NCBI RefSeq assembly: GCF_024362785.1
Contig: NZ_CP093301.1
Coordinates: forward strand, 4,092,001-4,156,000
DNA: 64,000 nucleotides
Origin: Evansella sp. LMS18
GTDB lineage: Bacteria; Bacillota; Bacilli; Bacillales; Salisediminibacteriaceae
Direction: 5' to 3'
The notes under the pieces are model-generated. The model saw only the letters and a program-made list of their open reading frames with translations. It made no database searches and was not told the DNA's origin. Position numbers and translations under genes: made by a program. Shown here piece by piece: positions 1 to 7,949 of this stretch; position 1 is the first letter of the stretch, and the number at the start of each line of letters is the position of its first letter.

Positions 1-329
1 CGTTAACAGAAACATTTATCGAAACCGTGCTTGATTTTAAACTCCCCCAAAAACTTACTGAAGGGCTTGATGGAGAGCTTGTTATGCTGCAGTTCTGGGG
101 AGAAAAAGCGACGCAATCTGTTGTATCCGATGCGCTTCAGGCATTCCGTGTACAGGGCAACATTCTCCACGGTAAAGTAGAATACATTCAGGACGAACCA
201 CTCGGGATTTTTATCATGAGTGTTACCGGGGAGCCGGACGAGGTAAAAAAAGCAATCGACTATCTGCGTAAGCGGGTAAGCAAAGTGGAGGTGGTTAGCC
301 ATGGAGAGCATAATTCAAATATTGCCTGA
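1..329 (+). CDS. metN: Methionine ABC transporter ATP-binding protein MetN, C-terminal part
   Basis: This is the 3' end of a gene that starts before the window; the frame is open from base 3. About 108 residues remain. They correspond to the C-terminal NIL domain that follows the ATPase core in MetN and is thought to sense methionine and inhibit transport. The Walker motifs lie off the window. The gene overlaps metI by 29 bases and is followed by metI and metQ, which is the standard order for a D/L-methionine importer. The assignment rests on this context and on the NIL-like ending, because no catalytic motif is visible here. Confidence 0.88.
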   Translation, partial: LTETFIETVLDFKLPQKLTEGLDGELVMLQFWGEKATQSVVSDALQAFRVQGNILHGKVEYIQDEPLGIFIMSVTGEPDEVKKAIDYLRKRVSKVEVVSHGEHNSNIA

Positions 330-960
330 ACTGAACCAGGCATTCTTTGAAACTTTGTTAATGGTAGGGATTGCCCTTCTCACAGCCCTTCTTCTTGGGT
401 TGCCTTTAGGAATCCTCCTGTTTGTGACTGACAGAGGTATTTTCCTGGAAAACAAATTGATCCGGCAGACAGCGGGCAGCATCATTAATTTAATAAGGTC
501 TGTTCCATATGTGATCCTGCTCGTTTTTCTTCTTCCGTTCACTCATTTCCTGCTGAACACAACGATCGGGCCGCTCGCAGCTTCAGTTTCCCTTTCCGTA
601 GCAGCAATCCCTTTTTATGCGAGAATCGCTGAGTCTGCAGCACGGGAAATTGACAAAGGAGTTATTGAAGCGGCAGTGGCAGCCGGAGCGTCACCCTGGC
701 TGATCATAAAGGATATCATCCTCCCTGAATCGAAGGCCGGACTCATTCGAGGGCTCACAATTACGGCGATTAGCTTAATCGGATACTCGGCGATGGCCGG
801 TACAATCGGCGGCGGAGGTATCGGCGACCTGGCGATCAGATACGGCTATTACCGCTACGATAATACGATTATGTTTACTACAGTTATTCTGTTAATCGTT
901 TTAGTACAGGTCGTCCAGTATTTTGGAGACTTTATTGCAAAAGCAGTAAGCAGACGATAA
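301..960 (+). CDS. metI: Methionine ABC transporter permease MetI
   Basis: This 219-residue integral membrane protein has about five hydrophobic segments. The EAA loop that docks to the ATPase starts near residue 123 (EAAVAAGASPW). The length is normal for MetI. The start ATG has a good ribosome site (GGAGGTGG) and lies inside the end of metN, so the two genes are translationally coupled. The protein forms the transmembrane channel for methionine and works with MetN and the lipoprotein MetQ. Confidence 0.95.
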   Translation: MESIIQILPELNQAFFETLLMVGIALLTALLLGLPLGILLFVTDRGIFLENKLIRQTAGSIINLIRSVPYVILLVFLLPFTHFLLNTTIGPLAASVSLSVAAIPFYARIAESAAREIDKGVIEAAVAAGASPWLIIKDIILPESKAGLIRGLTITAISLIGYSAMAGTIGGGGIGDLAIRYGYYRYDNTIMFTTVILLIVLVQVVQYFGDFIAKAVSRR

Positions 961-985
961 TAAACAATTACGGAGGCTATATAAA

Positions 986-1804
986 ATGAAAAAATTTTTA
1001 TTACTATTAACCTTAATCCCAGCCGGACTGCTGGCTGCCTGTGGTTCAGATGAAGGTGCAGCTTCAGACGTGGAAAAGAAGGATCTTGTTCTCGGAGGAA
1101 CGATTCCGTACAGCGATATGCTCGAAGGCGGGGTAAAGCCATATCTGGAGGAGCTTGGTTATACGGTGGAAGTAAGGGAATTCAACGATTATGTCCAGCC
1201 GAATACCGCCCTTGGATCCGGATCTCTCGATGCTAACCTGTTCCAGCATGAGGTTTATATGACCGCTTTTGCAGAGGAGCACGACATGGACCTTTCAGGA
1301 GTAATCAGGGTTCCGACAGCACCGATGGCGATTTATTCAGAGAAGTTCGCTTCCCTTGAAGAAATTGAACCTGGAAGCACAGTGGCAATTCCGAATGACC
1401 CGACAAATACGGCGAGGGGGCTTACTGTTTTAAGAGACAACGGGCTTCTGGAATTCGATGAAGATGTTAATCCACTCCGTGTAACGGAAAACGATGTTAC
1501 CAGCAACCCGCTGGACCTGAAAATCGAATCTCTGGAAGCAGCTCAGCTTCCAAGATCACTCAGCTCAGTGGACTTAGCGGCAATTAACGGAAACTTTGCT
1601 ATTTCGGCGGGTCTGGATTTAACAGCATCACTGGCAAAAGACAATATCCCTGAGAATATTATCAACCAGGTGGTTGTACTTACGGAAAACCTTGACGACC
1701 AATACGTGCAGGACATTAAGGAAGCCATTGAATCAGACGAATTCAAACAGTTCATCGAAGAAGAATTCCAGGGCTTCCACCAGCCTGACTGGATGAGGGA
1801 CTAA
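986..1804 (+). CDS. metQ: Methionine-binding lipoprotein MetQ
   Basis: This is a 272-residue NlpA-family lipoprotein. It has a signal peptide with a lipobox ending LLAAC, so Cys19 would be lipidated and the protein anchored outside the membrane. The mature part has the NlpA features DLVLGGTIPYSDML and FQHEVYM. It binds methionine and delivers it to MetI. It lies 25 bases after metI with ribosome site ACGGAGG, and a strong terminator follows, closing the operon. The protein is rich in Asp and Glu, as are other secreted proteins in this window. Confidence 0.95.
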   Translation: MKKFLLLLTLIPAGLLAACGSDEGAASDVEKKDLVLGGTIPYSDMLEGGVKPYLEELGYTVEVREFNDYVQPNTALGSGSLDANLFQHEVYMTAFAEEHDMDLSGVIRVPTAPMAIYSEKFASLEEIEPGSTVAIPNDPTNTARGLTVLRDNGLLEFDEDVNPLRVTENDVTSNPLDLKIESLEAAQLPRSLSSVDLAAINGNFAISAGLDLTASLAKDNIPENIINQVVVLTENLDDQYVQDIKEAIESDEFKQFIEEEFQGFHQPDWMRD

Positions 1805-1910
1805 TGCGAGACGGCCTGTAAAAATACTGTCATTCTGCAATCAGGAAATCGAGTTTCTTCTATATATAATATAGAGTTAAATTTGGCAGTAGAGAAAAAC
1901 AAATCAAATC

Positions 1911-1949
1911 GAGCGTTAAATTGCATTGCAATTTAATGCTCTTTTTTTT
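1911..1949 (+). terminator. Rho-independent terminator after metNIQ
   Basis: Arms GAGCGTTAAATTGCA and TGCAATTTAATGCTC pair with one G-T pair and are followed by eight T. Confidence 0.85.
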
Positions 1950-1960
1950 GAAATGATTAA

Positions 1961-2205
1961 ATGAATTTCATATATTAGTTTTGAATAAAGGATGACGAAC
2001 CTTATTTTTCGATTGCAGCGTAAGACGGCGACTCTGGCGGGAACAGTGCGAGCTGAAAATCCATTTTTGACGGCGTCCAGCCGTCAAAAAATAGTTGAAG
2101 CCGTACCCGCAGAACGCGTCCGTCTGAAGCGTAAATCGAAGAACAAAGCAACCTTTTAAGATAATATTCGTATCGATAATGAAAACCTTGAAATATGAAA
2201 TTAAT
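1961..2205. repeat. 245-bp imperfect palindromic element, copy 1
   Basis: A second copy lies at 15733-15980. The two align over nearly the whole length. The outer ends are inverted (ATGAATTTCATAT on the left; ATATGAAATTAAT on the right). Inner shared blocks include GCGTAAGACGGCGACTC, CCCGCAGAACGCGTCCGTCT and GCGTAAATCGAA. The centre is a perfect hairpin, TTTTTGACGGC at 2064-2074 with GCCGTCAAAAA at 2080-2090. It holds no long ORF. It looks like a MITE-like or structured-RNA repeat of Bacillaceae; I cannot tell which. Confidence 0.8.
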
Positions 2206-2422
2206 TCGAATTAATAAACAAAGGTCTTCCGGATTTGTATTATTCAGATTGCCGCAGAACTCTTGAAATTTTTAAGTCATTTTACTCACTTTTAATATTA
2301 TTCAGGGTACAAATGCTATAATTTATATGAATCGTTAAGTTTTCGTAATAATTAGTAAATTGAGGTAGATAATTCTTAAATGTAAGTCAGCATGGGGTGA
2401 AATTATAAGTAAGTTATTTATA
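2206..2422. other. Intergenic region before the serine hydrolase
   Basis: This AT-rich stretch has no convincing ORF or hairpin. GGGGTG at 2395-2400 is 22 bases before the annotated start of the next gene, too far to serve as its ribosome site. Confidence 0.4.
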
Positions 2423-3592
2423 ATGGAGGTGTCTAAAATACCTATTAAACAAAGCAACTCATTAACTGATAATCAATCGAAGAAGCTTCATGGCCTTCTG
2501 GATCAGCTGTTGGGCATGAAAGGGGTCCGGCACGCGGTTTTGGCGGTGGAGAACAGAGAGGGTACTGTTCGCTGGGAAGGGGCTAAAGGTATTGCCCATC
2601 CTGACAGGTCAGAAATGGAGGCTGATACGCCATTCTGGATTGCCAGTATAACAAAACTCTATATTGCCTCCACAATCCTCAAACTCCACGAGACAAATAA
2701 GCTATCCATCAATAATTTAGTTATCGACTATCTTCCTGAAGATCTTTTGAAGAATGTGCATGTCGTTGGGGGGATCGACTATTATGACCGCTTAACGATA
2801 AAACATCTGTTAAGCCATTCTTCCGGGATTCCGGACTACCTGGAGATAAAGCCGAAAGGGGAAAAAACAATAATAGACCGGGCGATAGAAGGAAAGGATA
2901 TGTCCTGGGCCCTTGAGGACACACTTCAGATTGTACGAAAAGTGAATGCTCCCCTTTTTCCACCTCAAAACCTCAGCGGAGATAAATACCGGATACGCTA
3001 TTCGGACACGAATTTTCAAATACTTATCGCTATTATTGAAAAAGTAACCGGTAAGCCGATTGAAGAGGTTTTTAAAGAAATGCTATTTGAGCCGCTGGGA
3101 TTAGTTAACACATATCACCCTGGTTCTGAACCGCTGGAACCTGCGGGAACCACGGCCACAGTATGGATAGCGGACACCCCTTTTAACGACAAACCGCTAG
3201 CTTTAAGGTCCTTCAATGATCTCAACAGTACAGCAAGAGACTTAATCAAGTTCATGAGGGCACTTGTTAACGGGGAAGTGTTTGAGAAATCCGAAACGTC
3301 AGAGCTAATGCAGAGTGGCTGGCAGACATTTGGGTTTGGGCTCAGCCCGTTAGCCCCTGGCTGGCCGATACAATATGGGCTTGGCATGATGCGTCTTAAA
3401 ATGCCTCGCTTGTTTACCCCGTTCCGCCCTATGCCGGATCTGATTGGCCACACAGGAGCAACAGGTTCCTGGCTCTTTTACTGTCCGAAGCTGGATATAA
3501 TAACGGCTGGAACCGTCAGCCAGGTAACTGCGGCCCCAGCCCCTTTTAAAATCATGCCTAAAATGCTTCGTATACTTGGTGAAATCAATTAA
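2423..3592 (+). CDS. Serine hydrolase, class C beta-lactamase / penicillin-binding-protein fold
   Basis: This 389-residue protein belongs to the beta-lactamase family (PF00144). The SxxK motif is SITK with nucleophile Ser75, the YxN position is Tyr193-Ser-Asp195, and the KTG-like motif is HTG at 343-345. No signal peptide is seen, so it is probably a cytoplasmic or loosely associated esterase or peptidase, not a true resistance beta-lactamase. The start is uncertain: GGAGGTG lies inside codons 1-3, which suggests real initiation a few codons later, possibly at the ATA at 2438. It is a single gene with its own terminator. The substrate is unknown. Confidence 0.85.
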   Translation: MEVSKIPIKQSNSLTDNQSKKLHGLLDQLLGMKGVRHAVLAVENREGTVRWEGAKGIAHPDRSEMEADTPFWIASITKLYIASTILKLHETNKLSINNLVIDYLPEDLLKNVHVVGGIDYYDRLTIKHLLSHSSGIPDYLEIKPKGEKTIIDRAIEGKDMSWALEDTLQIVRKVNAPLFPPQNLSGDKYRIRYSDTNFQILIAIIEKVTGKPIEEVFKEMLFEPLGLVNTYHPGSEPLEPAGTTATVWIADTPFNDKPLALRSFNDLNSTARDLIKFMRALVNGEVFEKSETSELMQSGWQTFGFGLSPLAPGWPIQYGLGMMRLKMPRLFTPFRPMPDLIGHTGATGSWLFYCPKLDIITAGTVSQVTAAPAPFKIMPKMLRILGEIN

Positions 3593-3603
3593 AACCGATA
3601 GCG

Positions 3604-3636
3604 GAAAGACTGCCCTGGAACCAGGGCAGTCTTTAA
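3604..3636 (+). terminator. Terminator after the serine hydrolase gene
   Basis: AAAGACTGCCCTGG at 3606-3618 pairs with CCAGGGCAGTCTTT at 3621-3634. The T-run is short. Confidence 0.6.
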
Positions 3637-3694
3637 TGACCTGAAGATGGATAATAATCCGCCATTTAAGGTGGTGTCTATTTTCCCTGCAGCA

Positions 3695-4705
3695 TCATTT
3701 CTCTTTTGCCAGTCGTTCATGATCTGTCGCCAAAGGAGGCTCTTCCAGCCATTCTTTATCAATAAGCAGGTTCACGCCATCCTCGGCAAGCACGCTAATT
3801 TCGGCAATCATTTTTGCGTAATTGACTGACAAATCTCTTCTTTGGCATAATGCCAATGCTTCTCCGTAATACCCGACAGCAGACGAAAGGAGCGACACGA
3901 TTAAAAACAAAATAAGTCTGTCGGAAAAAGGAGGGGAGGTGGAATCTGTTACCTCAGAATCAAATGTCCTCGGAATATGTAAATTTTCTTCCGTCAACAT
4001 GCCGGACAGTATTTTAAAGTGATTTTGACAGACAGATCTTGCTCTTTCCATATATCTTCTTACTTCTTTTGATTGTGTTACCTGGCTAAAACCAAGTTCC
4101 AGGACTAATTTTGTCATTGTCTTCTGTAAATTAAGGTAGGTACCACTTACTTCGATTGCGCTGATGGGCCTTCTTTTTCCAAACCAGCCAGTTAAATAAT
4201 TCTGTTTGTTGATAAAGTCAATTTTCTGGCTGTTATTGAAAGAAGGAGGTTTGCTGATAATTCCTTTTCGTACAAGTACTTCGGTAGCTCTGTCGTATAA
4301 TTCCACTGCTTCAGAAATAACTTCTTTAAAATATTTCCTCTGGTCCTCTCTAATGGCACACCCCATGGCACCGGCGTATCTGGTCATCCCATGAATAGAC
4401 ATAATCTGAATAAAAACAATGTGAAATGTGTCTGTAAATAAAGCAGGTGCTTCCAGATTAACATCATTCTCTGAGAACCCTTTTGGAATTGGATAATTCT
4501 CCTTTGTTAAGAAAGGTTTTATTTTTTGAAGGTGGCTTTCGGACAATTGAAGAGAGTAATTGAGCACTTCCCTAATGTCTTTATCTTGTGTGGTTTTAAT
4601 AAAGTAGCTAATCACATATTGTGACATGCTGTCATTTATATACTGGGTCCAGAGGTTCGCAAGCTCCGAAGAACTCAACCTGCTGTTGTGGGTGAAGCCA
4701 TTCAT
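3695..4705 (-). CDS. DUF3231 family protein (paralogue of the gene at 31048)
   Basis: The 336-residue protein is mostly helical and has no signal peptide. It contains two similar halves (about residues 8-165 and 185-325), as is usual for DUF3231. The paralogue at 31048-32052 shares GKRRPISAIE against GKHRPLTAIE, EVRRYMERA against EVRKYMERG, and the ending WLEEPP against WLEQPP. The function of the family is not established; a ferritin-like helical bundle has been suggested. It is divergent from the padR gene, with a conspicuous inverted repeat between them. The ATG has ribosome site GGGGGT. Confidence 0.85.
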   Translation of the reverse strand: MNGFTHNSRLSSSELANLWTQYINDSMSQYVISYFIKTTQDKDIREVLNYSLQLSESHLQKIKPFLTKENYPIPKGFSENDVNLEAPALFTDTFHIVFIQIMSIHGMTRYAGAMGCAIREDQRKYFKEVISEAVELYDRATEVLVRKGIISKPPSFNNSQKIDFINKQNYLTGWFGKRRPISAIEVSGTYLNLQKTMTKLVLELGFSQVTQSKEVRRYMERARSVCQNHFKILSGMLTEENLHIPRTFDSEVTDSTSPPFSDRLILFLIVSLLSSAVGYYGEALALCQRRDLSVNYAKMIAEISVLAEDGVNLLIDKEWLEEPPLATDHERLAKEK

Positions 4706-4797
4706 TTTAATAACCCCCTGTAAAATTTATCTAAAATAGTTTATCCAATAAAGGGAAAAACATTTAAGTTGTCAGGGGAAGAGAAATTATACTTTAC

Positions 4798-4851
4798 CTG
4801 TCGTAGTAATTGGGGTAAAATGAAGTTACTACGACAGATGAAGTACGACAG
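4798..4851. promoter_or_regulatory. Operator-like inverted repeat CTGTCGTAGTAA plus a third half-site
   Basis: CTGTCGTAGTAA at 4798-4809 and its exact complement TTACTACGACAG at 4826-4837 are separated by 16 bases. TACGACAG repeats at 4844-4851 as a third half-site. It lies between the divergent DUF3231 and padR genes, so a regulator could control both. The PadR protein encoded next door is the obvious candidate, but a BlaI-like repressor cannot be excluded. Confidence 0.65.
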
Positions 4852-4917
4852 ACAAAGTATAGTTATTACCATTCTCTTTTTCCCAGTAAATAAAGCACAG
4901 GAGGCAGGCGAAATAAT

Positions 4918-5247
4918 TTGATCAGCAGTGATGTTATTCGGGGCTACAACGACACGATTATCCTTTATCTGCTGCTGGACGATGATTCTTATGGATACGA
5001 GATATCCAAGCAGATAAAAGAGCTTTCCGGCGAAAAATACATTATCAAAGAAACAACTTTATATTCCGCCTTCAACCGGCTGATGAAACATGGGTATATC
5101 ACTTCTTACCATAAGGAGGGAACCTTCGGGAAAAGACGGACTTATTATAAAATAACGGAGGCCGGCATTACGTATTACATGGAAAAATGCAAAGAGTGGG
5201 AGCTGACAAAGGAAGTCATTAACCAATTCATTAAGGAGGATCTGTAG
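4918..5247 (+). CDS. PadR family transcriptional regulator
   Basis: This 109-residue protein is a PadR-type winged helix. The N-terminal helices (ILYLLLDDDSYGYEISKQI) and the wing (EGTFGKRRTYYKIT) are typical. The start is TTG, with GGAGG at 4900-4904, a rather long 13-base gap. It ends directly before the HAAS-domain gene. PadR with HAAS membrane protein is a recurring pair in which the membrane protein is thought to sense envelope state and modulate the regulator. Autoregulation through the inverted repeat upstream is likely. Confidence 0.9.
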   Translation: MISSDVIRGYNDTIILYLLLDDDSYGYEISKQIKELSGEKYIIKETTLYSAFNRLMKHGYITSYHKEGTFGKRRTYYKITEAGITYYMEKCKEWELTKEVINQFIKEDL

Positions 5248-6267
5248 GTGGATACCATAATTACTTATCTTAATAATATGTTCGCACCTCTGCCAAAAAC
5301 AGCTGAGATGAAAAGAATAAAGGAAGATTTGCTCGCCAACATGGAGGATAAATACGAAGAGTTGAAACAGAGCGGGAAATCTGAAAATGAAGCAATTGGA
5401 ATTGTAATATCCGAATTCGGCAATATTGATGAGCTCGTAAAGGAGCTGGACATTGATGTGGCATCAGAGGAGGCGGATGAAGACGGCGTCGACCCTGCTT
5501 CCCTCACTGACGAGCAAGTGGATGATTATCTTGATGACAGTACGAAGACAGGGAAATTAATCGGTTTCGGCGTTGGTTTATGTATCGCCGGGGCAGCATC
5601 ATTAGTCCTCCTTTCTCAATTAGCTGAAGATGGCCTCCTTTTTGGAATGGGTCAGGACACCGGCGCGGTCATCGGCGTCGTCACTCTCTTTTTACTTGTA
5701 GCACCAGCAGTTGGGTTATTTATTTACTCAGGAATGGTCATGGAAAAACATAAATATCTGGGCAGCGGGTTCTATCTTCCTGCTGATATAAGGGTATCTC
5801 TTGAACATAAGTACGAATTAGACCAACGGAGTTTCACGACAAAACTTATTGCAGGAGTGGCATTATGTATTTTGTCCCCAGCACCGCTGATCCTTTTGTC
5901 AATCATAAATGACAGTGCGGCTGTATATGGAGTTGTAATACTTCTGCTTATGGTAGCCCTCGCGGTTAATTTGTTTGTTACTTCAGGAACGAAGCATGAT
6001 GCCTACCGAAAGCTGCTTAAAAAGGGAAGCGGCAAGAAGGGTAGAGGTGCTTCAGTTGATACTTGGAACGAGGAAGATGATGAAAAAAGCGAGCCGAAAA
6101 TAATCAGGGCTATTTCAGCAGTACTTTGGCCATTTGTTACTATACTTTTTCTCATTACCGGATTCTTCTTCCACATGTGGCATATAAACTGGATTCTCTT
6201 CGCCATTGCAGGCTTGTTCCTTGCGATGATCAATGGAGTATATTCCGCGGTAAAGGAAAAAGCGTGA
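5248..6267 (+). CDS. HAAS (PadR-associated) domain membrane protein
   Basis: The protein has 339 residues. Residues 1-75 form a HAAS / permease-prefix domain (KEDLLANMEDKYEELKQSGK, then EFGNIDELVKEL). Three pairs of hydrophobic segments follow, with a charged loop of about 30 residues before the last pair. The start is GTG directly after the padR stop codon, with ribosome site AAGGAGG. It is probably the membrane partner of the PadR regulator. The signal it responds to cannot be read from the sequence. Confidence 0.82.
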   Translation: MDTIITYLNNMFAPLPKTAEMKRIKEDLLANMEDKYEELKQSGKSENEAIGIVISEFGNIDELVKELDIDVASEEADEDGVDPASLTDEQVDDYLDDSTKTGKLIGFGVGLCIAGAASLVLLSQLAEDGLLFGMGQDTGAVIGVVTLFLLVAPAVGLFIYSGMVMEKHKYLGSGFYLPADIRVSLEHKYELDQRSFTTKLIAGVALCILSPAPLILLSIINDSAAVYGVVILLLMVALAVNLFVTSGTKHDAYRKLLKKGSGKKGRGASVDTWNEEDDEKSEPKIIRAISAVLWPFVTILFLITGFFFHMWHINWILFAIAGLFLAMINGVYSAVKEKA

Positions 6268-6290
6268 TTTATAGTTATAATGGATTTGAT

Positions 6291-6321
6291 AAGGGGCTGG
6301 CAGGATGCCAGCTTCTTTTTT
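6291..6321 (+). terminator. Terminator after the padR-HAAS operon
   Basis: GCTGGCA (6296-6302) and TGCCAGC (6306-6312) form a tight stem, followed by TTC and a T-run. Confidence 0.85.
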
Positions 6322-6428
6322 GTATTGTTTATCAACGGAAGTAGAGGGAGGGATGGAATTTTATGTTAATATTGTCATAGAGTCTATTAATAGTGAATTC
6401 AATAACTTTTTAAGGTGCTGATAGGAAC

Positions 6429-7265
6429 ATGTTTGGAATTATCGTGCGAGGGATGGCAATGGGAATGACAGAGGTAGTCCCTGGGGTGAGCGGGAGTACG
6501 GTTGCCATGATCTTAGGTGTATACGAAAGGCTAATCTATTCATTAAGTATCGTGACAACTGACCGAAGAAATGAAGTTATTGCTTTTCTTGTAACTTTTG
6601 GCTTTGGCATGGTTACTGGTTTTGCTTCTGCTTTGTTTATCATCACATATTTTCTGGATAATTATCATGCATCAACACTGCTGTTTTTTCTCGGTATTAT
6701 CGTTGGCTTTCTGCCTTATTTATGGAAAGAAGCACAGCAACAAACTGAAACTGGATTGAAATCAAAACATTACATAATTATGTTGATTTTCATTTCTACT
6801 GTTATAGTGGGACAACTTTTAAGCGGGATTATGAGTGTTGATATAAATAATATGTCAATAATGAATTACGCCTTTCTGATTGTTTCAGGATTTATCGCGA
6901 GTACAGCTCTCGTACTCCCGGGAATAAGCGGTGCTTTAATTTTTATGATATTAGGAGTCTACGAAATCGCCACAGATTCACTGTTAACAGGAAATCTGCC
7001 TGTTATTTTATCTATTGGCACTGGTGTAATTATTGGTGTACTGCTTACAAGCAAATTAATTCGTTTTCTATTAGCGAATTATTCAGCAGGTACGTACTCC
7101 GCGATGCTTGGGTTAGTTATTGGCTCCATTTACGCCATTTCAGATAATTTATCTGGTCAAGTCGATGGCCAGGTTATCCTCTTGTCACTGGTTACATTTG
7201 TGGCTGGGTTTGTATTAGTTGTTGTCTTAAAACGTTATCAAGACAGCCGGTTTGATGATATTTAA
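6429..7265 (+). CDS. popT: DUF368 membrane protein, probable polyprenyl-phosphate transporter PopT
   Basis: This 278-residue polytopic protein belongs to DUF368. It carries two similar halves in which the same motif occurs twice: PGVSGSTVAMILGVYE near residue 18 and PGISGALIFMILGVYE near residue 173. Re-entrant repeats of this type fit an inverted-repeat transporter. DUF368 proteins were shown to recycle undecaprenyl phosphate across the membrane (PopT), and they are important at high pH and salt. The gene stands alone, with AAGGTG before the ATG. The 101-bp repeat array follows immediately. Confidence 0.85.
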   Translation: MFGIIVRGMAMGMTEVVPGVSGSTVAMILGVYERLIYSLSIVTTDRRNEVIAFLVTFGFGMVTGFASALFIITYFLDNYHASTLLFFLGIIVGFLPYLWKEAQQQTETGLKSKHYIIMLIFISTVIVGQLLSGIMSVDINNMSIMNYAFLIVSGFIASTALVLPGISGALIFMILGVYEIATDSLLTGNLPVILSIGTGVIIGVLLTSKLIRFLLANYSAGTYSAMLGLVIGSIYAISDNLSGQVDGQVILLSLVTFVAGFVLVVVLKRYQDSRFDDI

Positions 7266-7313
7266 ATTTGGTGTAAGCGGGTGTTTTTAATTTGATGTTA
7301 AGGTTATGTGCTT

Positions 7314-7808
7314 CAACCTGGCACCAGCGTACCTGGAACCAAAGTGCCAGGTTAAACGAGTGAGCAAACGGGAGAATGAAGGAGAATGAGAGAGCGGCGC
7401 AACGGGTCTCTATTCAACCTGGCACCTGCGTACCTGGAACCAAGGTGCCAGGTTGCGCGAGCGAGCATTCGGGAGTATAAAGGAGGATGAGGGAGCCGCG
7501 CAACGGGTCTCTATTCAACCTGGCACCTATGTACCTGGAACCAAGGTGCCAGGTTGAACGAGTGAGTAAACGGGAGTATAAGGGAGAATGAGCGACCCGC
7601 CCACCGAGCCCCGAATCAACCTGGCACCGATGTACCTGGAACCAAAGTGCCAGGTTGAACGAGTGAGTAAACGGGAGTATAAGGGAGAATGAGAGAGCCA
7701 CCCACCGAGCCCCGAATCAACCTGGCACCAGCGTACCTGGAACCAAAGTGCCAGGTTAAACGAGTGAGCAAACGGGAGCAAAAGGGAGAATGAGCAATCC
7801 ACCCAACG
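7314..7808. repeat. Five-copy tandem array, period exactly 101 bp, each unit with a palindrome
   Basis: Units begin at 7314, 7415, 7516, 7617 and 7718; the last is slightly shortened. Each unit starts with CAACCTGGCACC and continues with GTACCTGGAACCAA. The reverse-complement arm TGCCAGGTT follows, then a purine-rich part with CGGGAG and GGGAGAATGAG. Each unit can therefore fold into a stem of about ten base pairs. Minus-strand ORFs cross it only because stop codons are absent from the unit in some frames; they have no ribosome sites. Confidence 0.9.
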
Positions 7809-7949
7809 TGATGACATAATTTACTGAAAAACCCCGTTAACAGATGTTAAAATTAGGGTATTACATATAGGTAGTAAGTTTCAGGTACATTAATTTTGCC
7901 TTTGTTTTTCTGAAATTTCAAAAAACATCACAGGAGGGAATGGAATCGC

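Noticed and set aside
3-542. Minus-strand ORFs inside metN and metI
   Set aside because: They are shadows of the well-supported plus-strand genes.
2423-3592. Antibiotic-resistance beta-lactamase
   Set aside because: The protein lacks a signal peptide, and SITK, YSD and HTG fit the broader esterase/peptidase group as well. Resistance is not supported.
7314-7808. CRISPR array or rho-independent terminator series
   Set aside because: The whole 101-bp unit is repeated, without unique spacers, and no T-runs follow the stems.
7414-7817. Two minus-strand ORFs of about 95 residues with FQV and LALWFQ repeats
   Set aside because: They come from the 101-bp repeat lacking stops in those frames; no ribosome site, and the two lie in different frames over the same DNA.
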